A DNA stretch of 64,000 bases from Arthrobacter sp. ov118. GTDB lineage: Bacteria; Actinomycetota; Actinomycetes; Actinomycetales; Micrococcaceae. The position numbers were made by a program, and so were the translations under genes. Each line of letters starts with the position of its first letter. Position 1 is the stretch's first letter. The DNA lies in the NCBI RefSeq assembly GCF_900116495.1, contig NZ_FPAY01000002.1, positions 310,001-374,000 on the forward strand, given 5' to 3'. Below, one piece after another: positions 42,983-52,086 of the stretch. The notes beneath the pieces were generated by a model. That model was given only the letters and a program-made list of their open reading frames with translations, was not told where the DNA came from and searched no databases.

Positions 42983-43621
42983 GTGCAGGAAACCACAGGG
43001 GCCGGGCCGGAGTATCCGGGCGACCACGACGTGACGGATGACTTCGGCCTGGCCGGGGTCCCGGACGCCTTCCAGCGCCTGTGGACCCCGCACCGGATGG
43101 CGTACATCAAGGGCGGACAGCACCAGTTCAAGAACCGGGACGACTGCCCGTTCTGTGCCGCCCCGGAGCGGGGGGACGAGGACGCCCTGATCGTGTACCG
43201 GGGCAGGACCAGTTATGTGGTGCTGAACCTGTTCCCGTACAACCCGGGCCACCTGCTGATCTGCCCCTACCGGCATATCCCCGATTACACCGACCTCACG
43301 GTGGAGGAAACCGCGGAATTCGCCGAACTGACCCAGACGGCCATGCGCGTGCTGCGGAAGGTCGCCAATCCCAGTGGTTTCAACATTGGCATGAACCAGG
43401 GCGTCACCGGCGGGGCAGGCATCGCCGGGCACCTGCACCAGCACGTGGTGCCGCGCTGGGGCGGGGACGGGAATTTCTTCCCCATCATTGCCCAGACCAA
43501 GGCGATCACGCAGACGCTCGGCGAGGTTCGCCAGCAGGTGGCTGACGCGTGGCCGGAGGATTTGCCCGTCCAGCCGGACGCGGCCGTCCGGCCGGAGGCA
43601 GTTGGGGAGCAGGATGCTTAA
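42983..43621 (+). CDS. HIT-family protein (AP4A-phosphorylase-like)
   Basis: A 212-residue HIT protein. DCPFCAAPERGDED is a typical N-terminal part, NPGHLLICPYRH follows, and the triad HLHQHVVPR (HxHxH) is the catalytic loop that forms a nucleotidyl-histidine. Actinobacterial members act on diadenosine polyphosphates or ADP. The GTG start is preceded by GGAAGGG. The gene always follows thrS in this group and overlaps the next gene by eight bases. Confidence 0.9.
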   Translation: MQETTGAGPEYPGDHDVTDDFGLAGVPDAFQRLWTPHRMAYIKGGQHQFKNRDDCPFCAAPERGDEDALIVYRGRTSYVVLNLFPYNPGHLLICPYRHIPDYTDLTVEETAEFAELTQTAMRVLRKVANPSGFNIGMNQGVTGGAGIAGHLHQHVVPRWGGDGNFFPIIAQTKAITQTLGEVRQQVADAWPEDLPVQPDAAVRPEAVGEQDA

Positions 43622-44252
43622 CCGGCACGCGCGCGGGTTCTTCACCGCGCTGTTCTCCCCGTTCGCCCGGTGGCTGCTGAAGATCGGCGTGTCCCCGGAC
43701 GCCGTGACGGTGGTCGGCACGCTCGGCGTGGTGGTCGGCGCCCTCGTGTTCTACCCGCTCGGACAGCTCTTCTGGGGGACGCTGTTCATCACAGCCTTCA
43801 TCTTCTCTGATGTCATTGACGGCATCATGGCCCGGATGCAGCATCGCGGCGGCCGCTGGGGCAACTTCCTGGACTCCACCCTGGACCGCGTGGCTGACGG
43901 CGCCCTCTTCGCCGGCGTCGCGGTCTGGTTCTTCACCGGCGGCGCCAACCCGGCGATCGCGATCGCCGCCGTCGTCTGCCTCGTGCTGGGCATGGTGGTC
44001 TCCTACGCGCGAGCCAAGGCGGAGGCCCTCGGTTTTCACGCCAACGTGGGCATCGCCGAGCGGGCCGAGCGGCTCGTGTCCGTGCTGGTGGTCACGGGGC
44101 TCACCGGCCTGGGCCTGCCCGCCGTCGTGCTTTTCGTAACCTTGTGCCTTTTGGCGGCTGCGAGCCTGGTGACGGTGATCCAGCGCATCGTGACCGTCCA
44201 CCGACAGGCGCTGGCCGAACCCGAAGGCACAACCCCCGAACGGACCGCCTGA
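43614..44252 (+). CDS. pgsA: CDP-alcohol phosphatidyltransferase, probable phosphatidylinositol phosphate synthase
   Basis: A 212-residue membrane enzyme with six helices. The signature DVIDGIMARMQHRGGRWGN, then DSTLDRVAD, gives the D-x2-DG-x2-AR-x8-G-x3-D-x3-D motif that binds CDP-diacylglycerol and metal. Position after thrS and HIT marks it as the actinobacterial phosphatidylinositol phosphate synthase. It overlaps the HIT gene by eight bases; GGGGAGCAGG precedes the ATG. Downstream, the mannosyl/acyl transferase genes patA and pimA that normally follow are absent. A 13-bp repeat covers its last codons. Confidence 0.9.
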   Translation: MLNRHARGFFTALFSPFARWLLKIGVSPDAVTVVGTLGVVVGALVFYPLGQLFWGTLFITAFIFSDVIDGIMARMQHRGGRWGNFLDSTLDRVADGALFAGVAVWFFTGGANPAIAIAAVVCLVLGMVVSYARAKAEALGFHANVGIAERAERLVSVLVVTGLTGLGLPAVVLFVTLCLLAAASLVTVIQRIVTVHRQALAEPEGTTPERTA

Positions 44253-44292
44253 CCGGACCGCCTGACCCGACTGACTGACCCGACTGCCTGAC
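44241..44292 (+). repeat. 13-bp tandem repeat across the pgsA stop codon
   Basis: Four units (CGGACCGCCTGAC twice exactly, then CCGACTGACTGAC and CCGACTGCCTGAC) run in steps of 13 bp from 44241, with a decayed fifth unit to 44305. The first unit includes the pgsA stop. Each unit carries a TGA. Confidence 0.85.
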
Positions 44293-44373
44293 CGGACCGG
44301 ACGGCGGCGTGCGGCATCCGGCCGGACCGCGGAATCCCCGGCGCAGGGCGCGTCTGGACCGTGGTAACCGGAA

Positions 44374-44403
44374 TTCTGCCGCGCACGGGACGGGGGCTAG
44401 TAT
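44374..44403 (+). promoter_or_regulatory. possible pdxS promoter
   Basis: TTCTGC and TAGTAT are 18 bp apart, about 105 bp before pdxS. The -35 is weak. The leader from here to 44508 shows no known riboswitch. Confidence 0.35.
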
Positions 44404-44508
44404 TAGCTTTACCGGCCAATGGATCCGGTAATCCGGAGTGCGCGAGGCAAGTCATGGACGTGCCGTCCGCGCCCCGGCGAGGTCATCTATCTACCCATAG
44501 GGGTTTTT

Positions 44509-45435
44509 GTGTCTACACCTGATGTAAGCAGCGAAGCCGGCGCGTCCGCGAAGAACGTCACGGGCAGCAGCCGCGTCAAGCGCGGCATGGCGGAGATGCT
44601 CAAGGGCGGCGTCATCATGGACGTCGTCAACGCCGAGCAGGCCCGCATCGCCGAAGACGCCGGTGCCGTGGCAGTGATGGCGCTGGAACGCGTTCCGGCC
44701 GATATCCGCGCCCAGGGCGGCGTGTCCCGCATGTCCGATCCGGACATGATCGACAAGATCATCGCCGCCGTGTCCGTGCCGGTCATGGCCAAGGCCCGGA
44801 TCGGGCACTTCGTCGAGGCACAGGTCCTGCAGTCCCTCGGCGTGGACTACATCGACGAGTCCGAGGTCCTCACCCCGGCCGACTACACCAACCACATCGA
44901 CAAGTGGAACTTCACCGTTCCGTTCGTCTGCGGTGCCACCAACCTCGGTGAGGCCCTGCGCCGCATCAACGAGGGCGCGGCCATGATCCGTTCCAAGGGC
45001 GAGGCCGGCACCGGCGACGTCTCCAACGCCACCACCCACATGCGCCAGATCCGGGCCGAGATCAAGAAGCTCGCATCCCTGCCCGAGGATGAGCTCTACG
45101 TCGCCGCGAAGGAACTGCAGGCACCGTACGAACTGGTCAAGGAAGTCGCCGCGACCGGCAAGCTCCCGGTGGTGCTGTTCACCGCCGGCGGCATCGCCAC
45201 CCCTGCCGACGCCGCCATGATGATGCAGCTCGGCGCCGACGGCGTGTTCGTCGGCTCCGGCATCTTCAAGTCCGGCAACCCGGCCCAGCGTGCCGCCGCC
45301 GTCGTGAAGGCCACCACCTTCTACGACGACCCGGACGAGATCGCCAAGGCCTCCCGCGGCCTGGGCGAGGCCATGGTCGGCATCAACGTCGACGAAATCC
45401 CGCAGCCGCACCGCCTCGCCGAGCGCGGCTGGTAA
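44509..45435 (+). CDS. pdxS: pyridoxal 5'-phosphate synthase, lyase subunit PdxS
   Basis: A 308-residue (beta/alpha)8 barrel. KRGMAEMLKGGVIMDVVNAEQA opens the barrel, PVMAKARIGHFVEA contains the Schiff-base lysine, GATNLGEALRRI and FTAGGIATPADAAMMMQLGADG follow. It combines ribose 5-phosphate, glyceraldehyde 3-phosphate and ammonia into PLP, with PdxT (at 52087) supplying ammonia. The GTG at 44509 starts just before STPDVSS; ATAGGGG lies upstream. It is separated from pdxT by about 6.6 kb. Confidence 0.95.
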   Translation: MSTPDVSSEAGASAKNVTGSSRVKRGMAEMLKGGVIMDVVNAEQARIAEDAGAVAVMALERVPADIRAQGGVSRMSDPDMIDKIIAAVSVPVMAKARIGHFVEAQVLQSLGVDYIDESEVLTPADYTNHIDKWNFTVPFVCGATNLGEALRRINEGAAMIRSKGEAGTGDVSNATTHMRQIRAEIKKLASLPEDELYVAAKELQAPYELVKEVAATGKLPVVLFTAGGIATPADAAMMMQLGADGVFVGSGIFKSGNPAQRAAAVVKATTFYDDPDEIAKASRGLGEAMVGINVDEIPQPHRLAERGW

Positions 45436-45548
45436 CGTTCGACTGCTTCTCCACAGACTCGGCGCCAAGGCGCCTCGTCCATGGAGCCTCTGCAGTCTCT
45501 CTTATTAAGCCAAGAGAGTCGGGCGCGATTGTCGCCTGGGTATTGATC

Positions 45549-45592
45549 ACGACGCCGGCCCGCCACCTGTCCAGGTGGCGGGCCGGCGTCGT
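45549..45592. terminator. perfect 21-bp hairpin between convergent pdxS and the M3 peptidase
   Basis: Arms 45549-45569 and 45572-45592 pair perfectly over 21 bp with a two-base centre, so the stem closes with a small loop. It lies between convergent genes and can end transcription from both sides. A weaker seven-base hairpin (CTCTCTT/AAGAGAG) lies at 45497-45518. Confidence 0.8.
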
Positions 45593-45608
45593 TTGCGTTC
45601 AGCGTGCG

Positions 45609-47621
45609 TTAGTCCAGGCCGCGGCGCTTGAGCAGCGGGCCGAGATCAGCGTCCCTGCCCCGGAAGGTCCGGAATGACTCCAGCGGGTCCCGGCTGTTGC
45701 CGCGCGAAAGCAGCTCGGCCCGGAAGAAATCGCCGTTGTCCCGGCTGAGGCCGCCGTTCTCCTTGAACCATTCCACGGTGTCGGCGTCCAGGACTTCGCT
45801 CCAGATGTAGGAGTAGTAGCCCGCGGCGTACCAGCCGCCGGCGAAAATGTGCTGGAAGTAGCCCGTCCGGTACCGCGGCGGGATGAGGCTGTGCGCCACG
45901 CCGGCCGCCGCGAGGGCCTTGGCCTCGAATTCCAGGGCATCTTCGGGGGTCCCGGACACATCCAGCACATGCCAGGCCAGGTCCAGCAGGGCAGCGCCGA
46001 GGTATTCCGTGGTGCCGAAGCCTTCGCCCCACAACTGGGCGGCATTGAGCTTGTCCACGGTTTCCTGCGGGAGGGCTTCGCCGGTCGCGTGGTGCCGCGC
46101 GTAGTTGGCCAGGACCTCGGGCCACATGATCCACATTTCATTGACCTGCGACGGGTATTCCACGAAGTCCCGGGGCACGTTGGTGCCGGAGAAGCGCGGA
46201 TAGGTGACGGCGGAAAACAGTCCGTGGAGGGCATGGCCGAACTCGTGGAACGTGGTGCGCAGTTCGTCCAGCGTCAGCAAGGTGGGCTCGCCGGCTGGCG
46301 GCTTGGAGATGTTGAGGTTGTTGATCACCACCGAACGGGTGTTGAGCAGCCCGGACTGCTCCACGAGGGAATTCATCCAGGCTCCGCCTCGCTTGGTGTC
46401 ACGGGTGTAGTAGTCGCCCAGGAACAGGCCAAGGTCTGTGCCGTCGGAATTCTTTACCTCCCAGACGCGCACGTCCGGGTGGTAGCCGGAGAGGTCGCCG
46501 CGCTCGTGGAACGTGACGCCATACAGGGCGTTCGCCGCGAAGAAGACACCGTCGTTCAAAACCCGGTCCAGCTCGAAATAGGGGCGCAGGGCCTGCTCGT
46601 CCACTGCGTACCGCTCGCGTTTGACCTTGGCCGAGTAGTACGCCCAGTCCCAGGCCTCGAGCGGGTGGCCTGCGGCCTCGGCCAGCGCTTCGGCCTCCCG
46701 GTCGGCATTGCGGACGGCCGCGGGCGCCAGCCGGCTCATCATGTCCTGCACCGCCTGGAAGTCCGGGGCCGTCTGCCGGTCCACGGTGAGTTCGGCGAAG
46801 TTCGCAAAGCCCAGCAAGGCGGCCTTTTCGGCGCGCAGCCGGACCATATCCTTGACCAGATCGAGGACATCGAGACTGCCGCCACCGCTGCCGCGGCCGA
46901 TCGAGGCCTCGTAGAGCCGGCGGCGGACATCCCGGTTCGCCAGGGCAGCCATGGCAGGCTGGTTGCTTGGCTGGATCAGCGTGAGCAGGAACTTGCCCTC
47001 GTGTCCGGCGGTCCGCGCGGCCTCCGCTGCGCTGGCGACGTCGTCAGCGGGCAGGCCGGCGAGGTCGGCGGCGTCGTCCAGCAGCAAGGCCGCGGACTTC
47101 ATGCCTTCCTTCACCCGCTGCCCGAACTCGGTGCCCAGCCGGGCAAGCTCGGCATTGATGTCCTTGAGCCGCTCCTGGCCGGCGTCGTCAAGCTGGATGC
47201 CCGAGGCCCGGAACTCCTTGAGGTATTCCTCCACGAGACGGGCGGACTCCGCATCCAGGGCGGCAGGGTCCAGCGCCGCGAAGCGTTCGTAGAGTCCCCG
47301 GTTGAGGTAGACGGCATCTTGGTGGGCGGAGAACAAGGGGGAGAGGCTGGTTTCGAGATCGCGGATCGCATCCGACGCGTGCGCGGAAACGAGGGTGAAG
47401 AAGGATGCAGCCGCCCGTTCCAGGAGCTGGCCGGAGCGTTCCATGGCTAGGGCGGTGTTCTCGAAGGACGGGGCCTCCGGGTTGTCCACGATCGCCTGGA
47501 TTTCGGCCAGGTGCTCGGCCAGGCCGGCCTCAACGGCCTCCGCATAGTGTGCTTCTTCGATATCCGCGAAAGGCGGCAGGCCGTAGGGCAGGGTGCTGGG
47601 GCTGAGGAGGGGATTGGTCAT
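45609..47621 (-). CDS. M3 family metallopeptidase (oligopeptidase A / dipeptidyl carboxypeptidase type)
   Basis: A 670-residue thimet-type zinc peptidase. The HEXXH-type motif is FHEFGHALHGLF, with the third ligand Glu in EYPSQVNEMW downstream. RLGTEFGQ, GFANFAEL and GLFLGDYYTRDTKRGGAW are typical. No signal peptide, so it degrades peptides in the cytosol. It stands alone, convergent with pdxS. Confidence 0.93.
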   Translation of the reverse strand: MTNPLLSPSTLPYGLPPFADIEEAHYAEAVEAGLAEHLAEIQAIVDNPEAPSFENTALAMERSGQLLERAAASFFTLVSAHASDAIRDLETSLSPLFSAHQDAVYLNRGLYERFAALDPAALDAESARLVEEYLKEFRASGIQLDDAGQERLKDINAELARLGTEFGQRVKEGMKSAALLLDDAADLAGLPADDVASAAEAARTAGHEGKFLLTLIQPSNQPAMAALANRDVRRRLYEASIGRGSGGGSLDVLDLVKDMVRLRAEKAALLGFANFAELTVDRQTAPDFQAVQDMMSRLAPAAVRNADREAEALAEAAGHPLEAWDWAYYSAKVKRERYAVDEQALRPYFELDRVLNDGVFFAANALYGVTFHERGDLSGYHPDVRVWEVKNSDGTDLGLFLGDYYTRDTKRGGAWMNSLVEQSGLLNTRSVVINNLNISKPPAGEPTLLTLDELRTTFHEFGHALHGLFSAVTYPRFSGTNVPRDFVEYPSQVNEMWIMWPEVLANYARHHATGEALPQETVDKLNAAQLWGEGFGTTEYLGAALLDLAWHVLDVSGTPEDALEFEAKALAAAGVAHSLIPPRYRTGYFQHIFAGGWYAAGYYSYIWSEVLDADTVEWFKENGGLSRDNGDFFRAELLSRGNSRDPLESFRTFRGRDADLGPLLKRRGLD

Positions 47622-47735
47622 GAAATGACTCTTTCATGCATGTCGGGGGTTCTCAACGGTGGCGCGAGGGTGTTGTGAGTCCGCCGTCGTAAATGATCGG
47701 CCTATTCTCTCCCGGGAGCCCTAAGCTTGGGCAGC

Positions 47736-48587
47736 ATGGAGACCTTAAATGAGCGGCGGCGCATCGTGGCGTCGTCCGGCGCTGAGCTGGCCGTATTTGA
47801 GTACGGACGTGAGCCCGGCCCGGATGTGCCGACGCTGTTGCTGGTACACGGCTATCCGGACGACCATCGGGTCTACTTGCCCGCCATCCGTGATCTGGCC
47901 CGAAGCCACCATGTGGTGGCCTACGACACCCGGAACGCGGGCGCGTCGGCCGTCACCGGTCTCCCGGGGGACTTCACGCTGGGCGCGCTCATGGAGGACA
48001 TGTTCGCCGTGCTGGCGGCTGTCGGAGCCACGGATGTCCATCTCGTGGGCCATGACTGGGGATCAATCCAAGGCTGGGCCACCGTGCAGGACTCCAGGGC
48101 CGCGGGCCTGATCGGCCGGTACACTTCCATCTCCGGCCCGGACTTGCAGCACTTTGCCCGGTGGGTGCGCAGCCGGTATTCGCGGCCACGCGCATGGCCA
48201 CAGCTGGCCGGCCAGCTGGCCCGAAGCTGGTACATCGCCGCGTTCCTCGTGCCCAAGCTGCCGGAGGCCGCCTGGCGACTGTTCCTCACGAAACGCTACG
48301 AGCGGACGGCGAAGCGCGACGTCGGCGATGATCCCGTCCGCGGGCTGGCGCTCTACCGCGCCAACTTTTTCCGGGGACGGACGTGGCCGGCAGGGGGCCG
48401 CGTGACGATTCCCGTCCAAGTCGTTACGCCGCTGAAGGATTCCTTCCTGTCGCCGGATCTCGTGGACGGGCTGGGTACGTGGGTGGATAACCTCACGGTC
48501 ATCCGGGTGGACAGCGGCCACTGGTGGCCGGCATCCCGGCCCTCGGAGTTCGTGGAGCTGCTGCGGGGAAGTTATGTCAGCCGATGA
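47736..48587 (+). CDS. alpha/beta hydrolase (epoxide hydrolase / dehalogenase-like)
   Basis: A 283-residue alpha/beta hydrolase. The oxyanion motif is HGYPDD, and the nucleophile elbow is VGHDWGS, where the nucleophile is Asp, as in epoxide hydrolases and haloalkane dehalogenases. VVTPLKDSFLSPD and DSGHWWP give the acid and His. The true substrate is unknown. The ATG at 47736 has a weak ribosome-binding site. It is translationally coupled to a second, different hydrolase gene by a four-base overlap. Confidence 0.87.
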   Translation: METLNERRRIVASSGAELAVFEYGREPGPDVPTLLLVHGYPDDHRVYLPAIRDLARSHHVVAYDTRNAGASAVTGLPGDFTLGALMEDMFAVLAAVGATDVHLVGHDWGSIQGWATVQDSRAAGLIGRYTSISGPDLQHFARWVRSRYSRPRAWPQLAGQLARSWYIAAFLVPKLPEAAWRLFLTKRYERTAKRDVGDDPVRGLALYRANFFRGRTWPAGGRVTIPVQVVTPLKDSFLSPDLVDGLGTWVDNLTVIRVDSGHWWPASRPSEFVELLRGSYVSR

Positions 48588-49423
48588 CGGCGGCGCAGCG
48601 GCCTGTCGGGCGTAGTGCCAGGGGCGGGACGTTCGGCAACGGAATGGAGTACCTGTGCTGGGGCAGCGGACCGAAAACGCTCTTGTTCATCCAGGGCGGC
48701 CCCGGGAGTACGGTTCCTCAAGGGATAATGCGCCGCATGATCCGCCGGCAGTTCGAGCCGTATCTGAACGCGGGATTTTCCGTCTGGGTGGTGACCCGGC
48801 GCAGGAACATGCCGCCCGGGCACACGATTAGCGACATGGCCGGCGACTACGCCCACGTGATCACGGAGGAGTTCGGCGGACACGTGGATGTCGTGGTGGC
48901 AGAATCGTTCGGCGGAATGATTGCGCAGTACCTCGCGGCCCTGCACCCCGACGCTTTCGGCCGGATCGTTGTGGTTATCGCCGCGGCTGAGCTCAGCGAC
49001 TGGGGCAAGGACGTCGACGCGCGGATGGCAGGCGCCCTGGTTAGCGGCGACGCCGGGCGGGCCGGGACTGTATTCGCCGAGTATCTGTTTCCAGGGCCGC
49101 GGCTGACGTGGCTCCGCCGGCTGCTGGGGCCTCTCATCGGTGGTCGCCTGCTCGCCGCCTCCGACTACCCGCCGGAGGACGTGCAGACTGAAGCTCGGGC
49201 GGAGCTGAGCTTCAATTCGCGAGCGGTCCTGCCAAGGATCCGGCCGCCGGTACTGCTCATCTGCGGGGACCACGACAGGTTCTTCCCGAGGGATGTTGCA
49301 GCCGAGACCGCCGGTCTGATCCCGGACTGCACATTGATTTGGTATGAAGGCCTCGGTCATCTTCGGGTGGCCGCCAGCAGCAGGGTGGCCCGGGACGTGT
49401 TGGCGTTCGTCAACGGCAATTAG
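48584..49423 (+). CDS. alpha/beta hydrolase (serine type)
   Basis: A 279-residue hydrolase starting at ATG 48584, which overlaps the stop of the previous hydrolase gene. IQGGPGS is the oxyanion loop, VVAESFGGMIAQ holds the nucleophile Ser, CGDHDRFFP the acid and YEGLGHLRV the His. It belongs to the broad esterase/lipase-like superfamily. The two coupled hydrolases may act in sequence on one compound; this is inference. Confidence 0.85.
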   Translation: MTAAQRPVGRSARGGTFGNGMEYLCWGSGPKTLLFIQGGPGSTVPQGIMRRMIRRQFEPYLNAGFSVWVVTRRRNMPPGHTISDMAGDYAHVITEEFGGHVDVVVAESFGGMIAQYLAALHPDAFGRIVVVIAAAELSDWGKDVDARMAGALVSGDAGRAGTVFAEYLFPGPRLTWLRRLLGPLIGGRLLAASDYPPEDVQTEARAELSFNSRAVLPRIRPPVLLICGDHDRFFPRDVAAETAGLIPDCTLIWYEGLGHLRVAASSRVARDVLAFVNGN

Positions 49424-49896
49424 TGCAGTTCACGGGTCATGAAGACACTGTTCGGATCGGGTACGTAGCTGCCAAACGGCGGGCAGTCGATGAATCCGTG
49501 CCGGTGATAGAGCCGGCGGGCGGGGGCGAAGAACTCCTGGCTGCCGGTCTCCAGGAACAATTGGTCGTAGCCGCTTCGCCGGGCCTCCTCAAGGATGTGT
49601 TCGAGCAGAAGCGTGGCAACGCCCCGGCCGCGGGCATGCGCCGTGGTCCGCATTGACTTGATTTCGCCCTGTTTCTCTTTGCCGGGCCCGGCGTCCAGTC
49701 GCTTGAGCGCGCCGCAGCCGAGGACCTCGGAGTCCTGCCGAGCGGTCCAGAACGCGATCTCCGGGCCGGAAAGCGCTCCGTGGTCCAGCGCGTGCACGCT
49801 GTCCGCTGGCGACGTCGCGTACATGTCCGCGAGGTGCTCGCTCAGGAGCTTACGGACATCCGTTCGCCCCGGGTCATCCCGCTCAATCCGAATCAT
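49420..49896 (-). CDS. GNAT family N-acetyltransferase
   Basis: A 158-residue GNAT with IKSMRTTAHARGRGVATLLLEHILEEA containing the acetyl-CoA loop RGRGVA, then LFLETGSQEFFAPARRLYHRHGF, and VFMTREL at the end. This matches the PhnO/YsnE-like branch. Substrate unknown. It ends four bases inside the end of the convergent hydrolase gene. Confidence 0.88.
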   Translation of the reverse strand: MIRIERDDPGRTDVRKLLSEHLADMYATSPADSVHALDHGALSGPEIAFWTARQDSEVLGCGALKRLDAGPGKEKQGEIKSMRTTAHARGRGVATLLLEHILEEARRSGYDQLFLETGSQEFFAPARRLYHRHGFIDCPPFGSYVPDPNSVFMTRELH

Positions 49897-49913
49897 CTGA
49901 ATCTACTAACGGC

Positions 49914-50708
49914 TCAGCGGGGCCGGCGGGCGGCGTGTTCCCGCGCCAGGACCGCGTAGGAGTCATCCGGCGTGCCGGGCGTGAAGCTGCCGTACTTGCG
50001 TTCGACGGCGGCCCGGATCAGGAAGTCTGCCAAGGCCGGGTTCTTGGGCAGCAGCGAACCGTGGAGGTAGCTCGCCACGATGTTGCGGTAGCGGGCGCCT
50101 TCCTGGCCGTCGGCGCTGTTGTTGCCCGTCCCTTTGGCGGTGGTTCCGAGCGGCTCGACGCCCGGTCCCAGGGTGGTCTGGCCACTGTGGTTCTCATAGC
50201 CCAGGATGCTGCCGAACTCGGGGGAGGAGACGGTGACGTTGCCGATCAGCCGTTCGTCGGTGCCGTGGGTCTCCACATCGAGGATGCCGATCCCGGAAAT
50301 GACGGTGCCGAGCCGGGTCTTGAAGAACTTTCCGAAGAGCTGGTAGAGCCCGCAGATCACGAGCATCGGGGTGCCGTCTTCGGTGAGTTTCTTCAGTGTG
50401 GACTCGCGGGAGAGGAGGTCGTCCTGGATCACGAGCTGTCCGCTGTCCTGCCCGCCGCCGCCCACAATGAGGTCCACGTCCGCGGGAAACGGGTCACCGA
50501 CGTTGTATTCGAGCAGTTCGGGCGTGTAGCCGTGCCAGCGTAGGCGCTGGGCGAGAACCAGGGCGTTGCCCCAGTCCCCGTAGATGTTCATGTCCCGCGG
50601 GTAGAGCTGCAGGACCCGGATGGTGCCCTTGCTGGGCGCGGGGTTTTCGGGCGGCAGTTCGTGCCCGAAAGAGAGTCCGTGCGGGGTTGCCGGGGATTGG
50701 GGGGTCAT
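49914..50708 (-). CDS. gatD: lipid II isoglutaminyl synthase, glutaminase subunit GatD
   Basis: A 264-residue class I glutamine amidotransferase of the CobB/CobQ type. DLIVGGGGQDSGQ and MLVICGLYQLFGKFF (catalytic Cys in VICGLYQ) are visible, with SYLHGSLLPKNP holding the catalytic His. It provides ammonia to MurT for amidating the D-Glu of lipid II. It overlaps murT by four bases and is its obligatory partner. Confidence 0.93.
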   Translation of the reverse strand: MTPQSPATPHGLSFGHELPPENPAPSKGTIRVLQLYPRDMNIYGDWGNALVLAQRLRWHGYTPELLEYNVGDPFPADVDLIVGGGGQDSGQLVIQDDLLSRESTLKKLTEDGTPMLVICGLYQLFGKFFKTRLGTVISGIGILDVETHGTDERLIGNVTVSSPEFGSILGYENHSGQTTLGPGVEPLGTTAKGTGNNSADGQEGARYRNIVASYLHGSLLPKNPALADFLIRAAVERKYGSFTPGTPDDSYAVLAREHAARRPR

Positions 50709-51994
50709 GAGACCACCTCCACTGTGGTGATTTTGGACAGTTCGCGGCGGATCGCCAGCATCGCCGTGTACGTGCAGAAGATCCGTTTCGGCTTACCCTT
50801 GCTCCCTCGGATGAACGCGTCCAGTGCCGGCGCAATCTCCGTGTCGACGGCGCCGATGGCGACGTCGTCGTACTGCAGGCGCAGCGCCATGTCGTAAGCG
50901 CGGGAGCCCGTCAGCTGGTCGACGCCGCCATCGCGGAGAGTGTCAAATTCGACGTCCCACAGCCAGGACATGTCCCGGCCGTCGGCGTAGTTGTCGTTGA
51001 TCGCAATCATGGTGGCATAGCCGGCCGCCGGGAAGGATTTCAAACCGAGCCGGAAACCGCTGGGATTCTTGACCAGAACAAGTTCCAGCGGCAGGCCGTC
51101 TACCACCAGGCTTTCGCCGCGGCCGAACGCCGGCGCCACCTTGGACAGCGCCGTGAGCAGGGCGGTCTGGTCGGTGCCCCTGCCGCGGGCCGCTGAGATC
51201 GCGCGCGCCAGGGTGAGCGCGGCGGCGGCGTTGAAGATGTTGTAGACGCCGCGCAGCTTCATCGCCGTGGTGACTGTGCCGCCGTCGTACTCGAAATCGG
51301 CGTCATCGGCGCCCACCCGGCGCAGTACGACGTCGGCGGTCGCCCGGGCGGGGACGGCCGGCACCGGGCTTCCGGGCGCCGCGCGCATCTCGTCGTCGTT
51401 GGGGAAGGTGCTCAGCAGGGAATCGTCGAGCCCGAAGTACAGCACTTCCGGCCCGTTCAGCGTCCCGGAGATCCGGGCCACCCGCGGATCTTCACGGTTC
51501 AGGACCACGGTCCCGGTGGTTTTCGAGGCGATGTGCTGAAGCAGCTCCGCGGTCTTGTCGATCTCGCCGAAACGGTCCAGCTGGTCGCGGAGGACATTGA
51601 GCAGCAGGCTGTACCGCGGCGGAACCCTGTTGACGAAGTGCACGGCGTGCGCCTCGTCGAGTTCAAGGACCGCGACGTCGGCATGCAGCCGGCCCCGCCA
51701 GTCCACCTCGCCCAGCAGCGCGGCGGCCACGCCGCGCGTGAAGTTGCTGCCGGTGCGGTTCGTGAAGACCTTCAGCCCCTGGCTCTCCAGCAGTTCCACC
51801 ACCATCTTCGTGGTGGTGGTCTTCCCGTTCGTGCCGCTGACGACGGCAACCCCCAGGGGCAGCGTGGACAGGGTCCGCTGCATGAAACCAGGGTCAATTT
51901 TTTCGACCACAAGCCCGGGAAGGGCCGAGCCTCCGCCCCTGAGCCGGGAGACCCGGCGGACGAGCTTGCCGAGCGGAACGCTGAAGTAAAGCAT
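50705..51994 (-). CDS. murT: lipid II isoglutaminyl synthase, Mur ligase subunit MurT
   Basis: A 429-residue Mur-ligase-like protein. The ATP loop is VVSGTNGKTTTTKM, and NRTGSNFTRGVAAALL, LLNVLRDQLDRFGEIDKTAELL and a C-terminal DUF1727-type region (YADGRDMSWLWDVEFD) identify MurT. With GatD it amidates the alpha-carboxyl of D-Glu in peptidoglycan precursors. ATG 51994 fits the family N-terminus (MLYFSVPLGKLVRR); the longer open frame does not. No ribosome-binding site is seen; a TATATT lies a few bases upstream, so a leaderless mRNA is possible. Confidence 0.93.
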   Translation of the reverse strand: MLYFSVPLGKLVRRVSRLRGGGSALPGLVVEKIDPGFMQRTLSTLPLGVAVVSGTNGKTTTTKMVVELLESQGLKVFTNRTGSNFTRGVAAALLGEVDWRGRLHADVAVLELDEAHAVHFVNRVPPRYSLLLNVLRDQLDRFGEIDKTAELLQHIASKTTGTVVLNREDPRVARISGTLNGPEVLYFGLDDSLLSTFPNDDEMRAAPGSPVPAVPARATADVVLRRVGADDADFEYDGGTVTTAMKLRGVYNIFNAAAALTLARAISAARGRGTDQTALLTALSKVAPAFGRGESLVVDGLPLELVLVKNPSGFRLGLKSFPAAGYATMIAINDNYADGRDMSWLWDVEFDTLRDGGVDQLTGSRAYDMALRLQYDDVAIGAVDTEIAPALDAFIRGSKGKPKRIFCTYTAMLAIRRELSKITTVEVVS

Positions 51995-52086
51995 GCTCAG
52001 TAATATATCCCAGCAGAGGCATGGAACCTTGACGCCCGGGGCCGCCTCAGGCGTCTTGGACACGTGCGGCGCATTATGCTGAGGGG

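Noticed and set aside
44253..44305. 13-bp units as a CRISPR-like array
   Set aside because: Units are directly adjacent with no spacers and are far too short.
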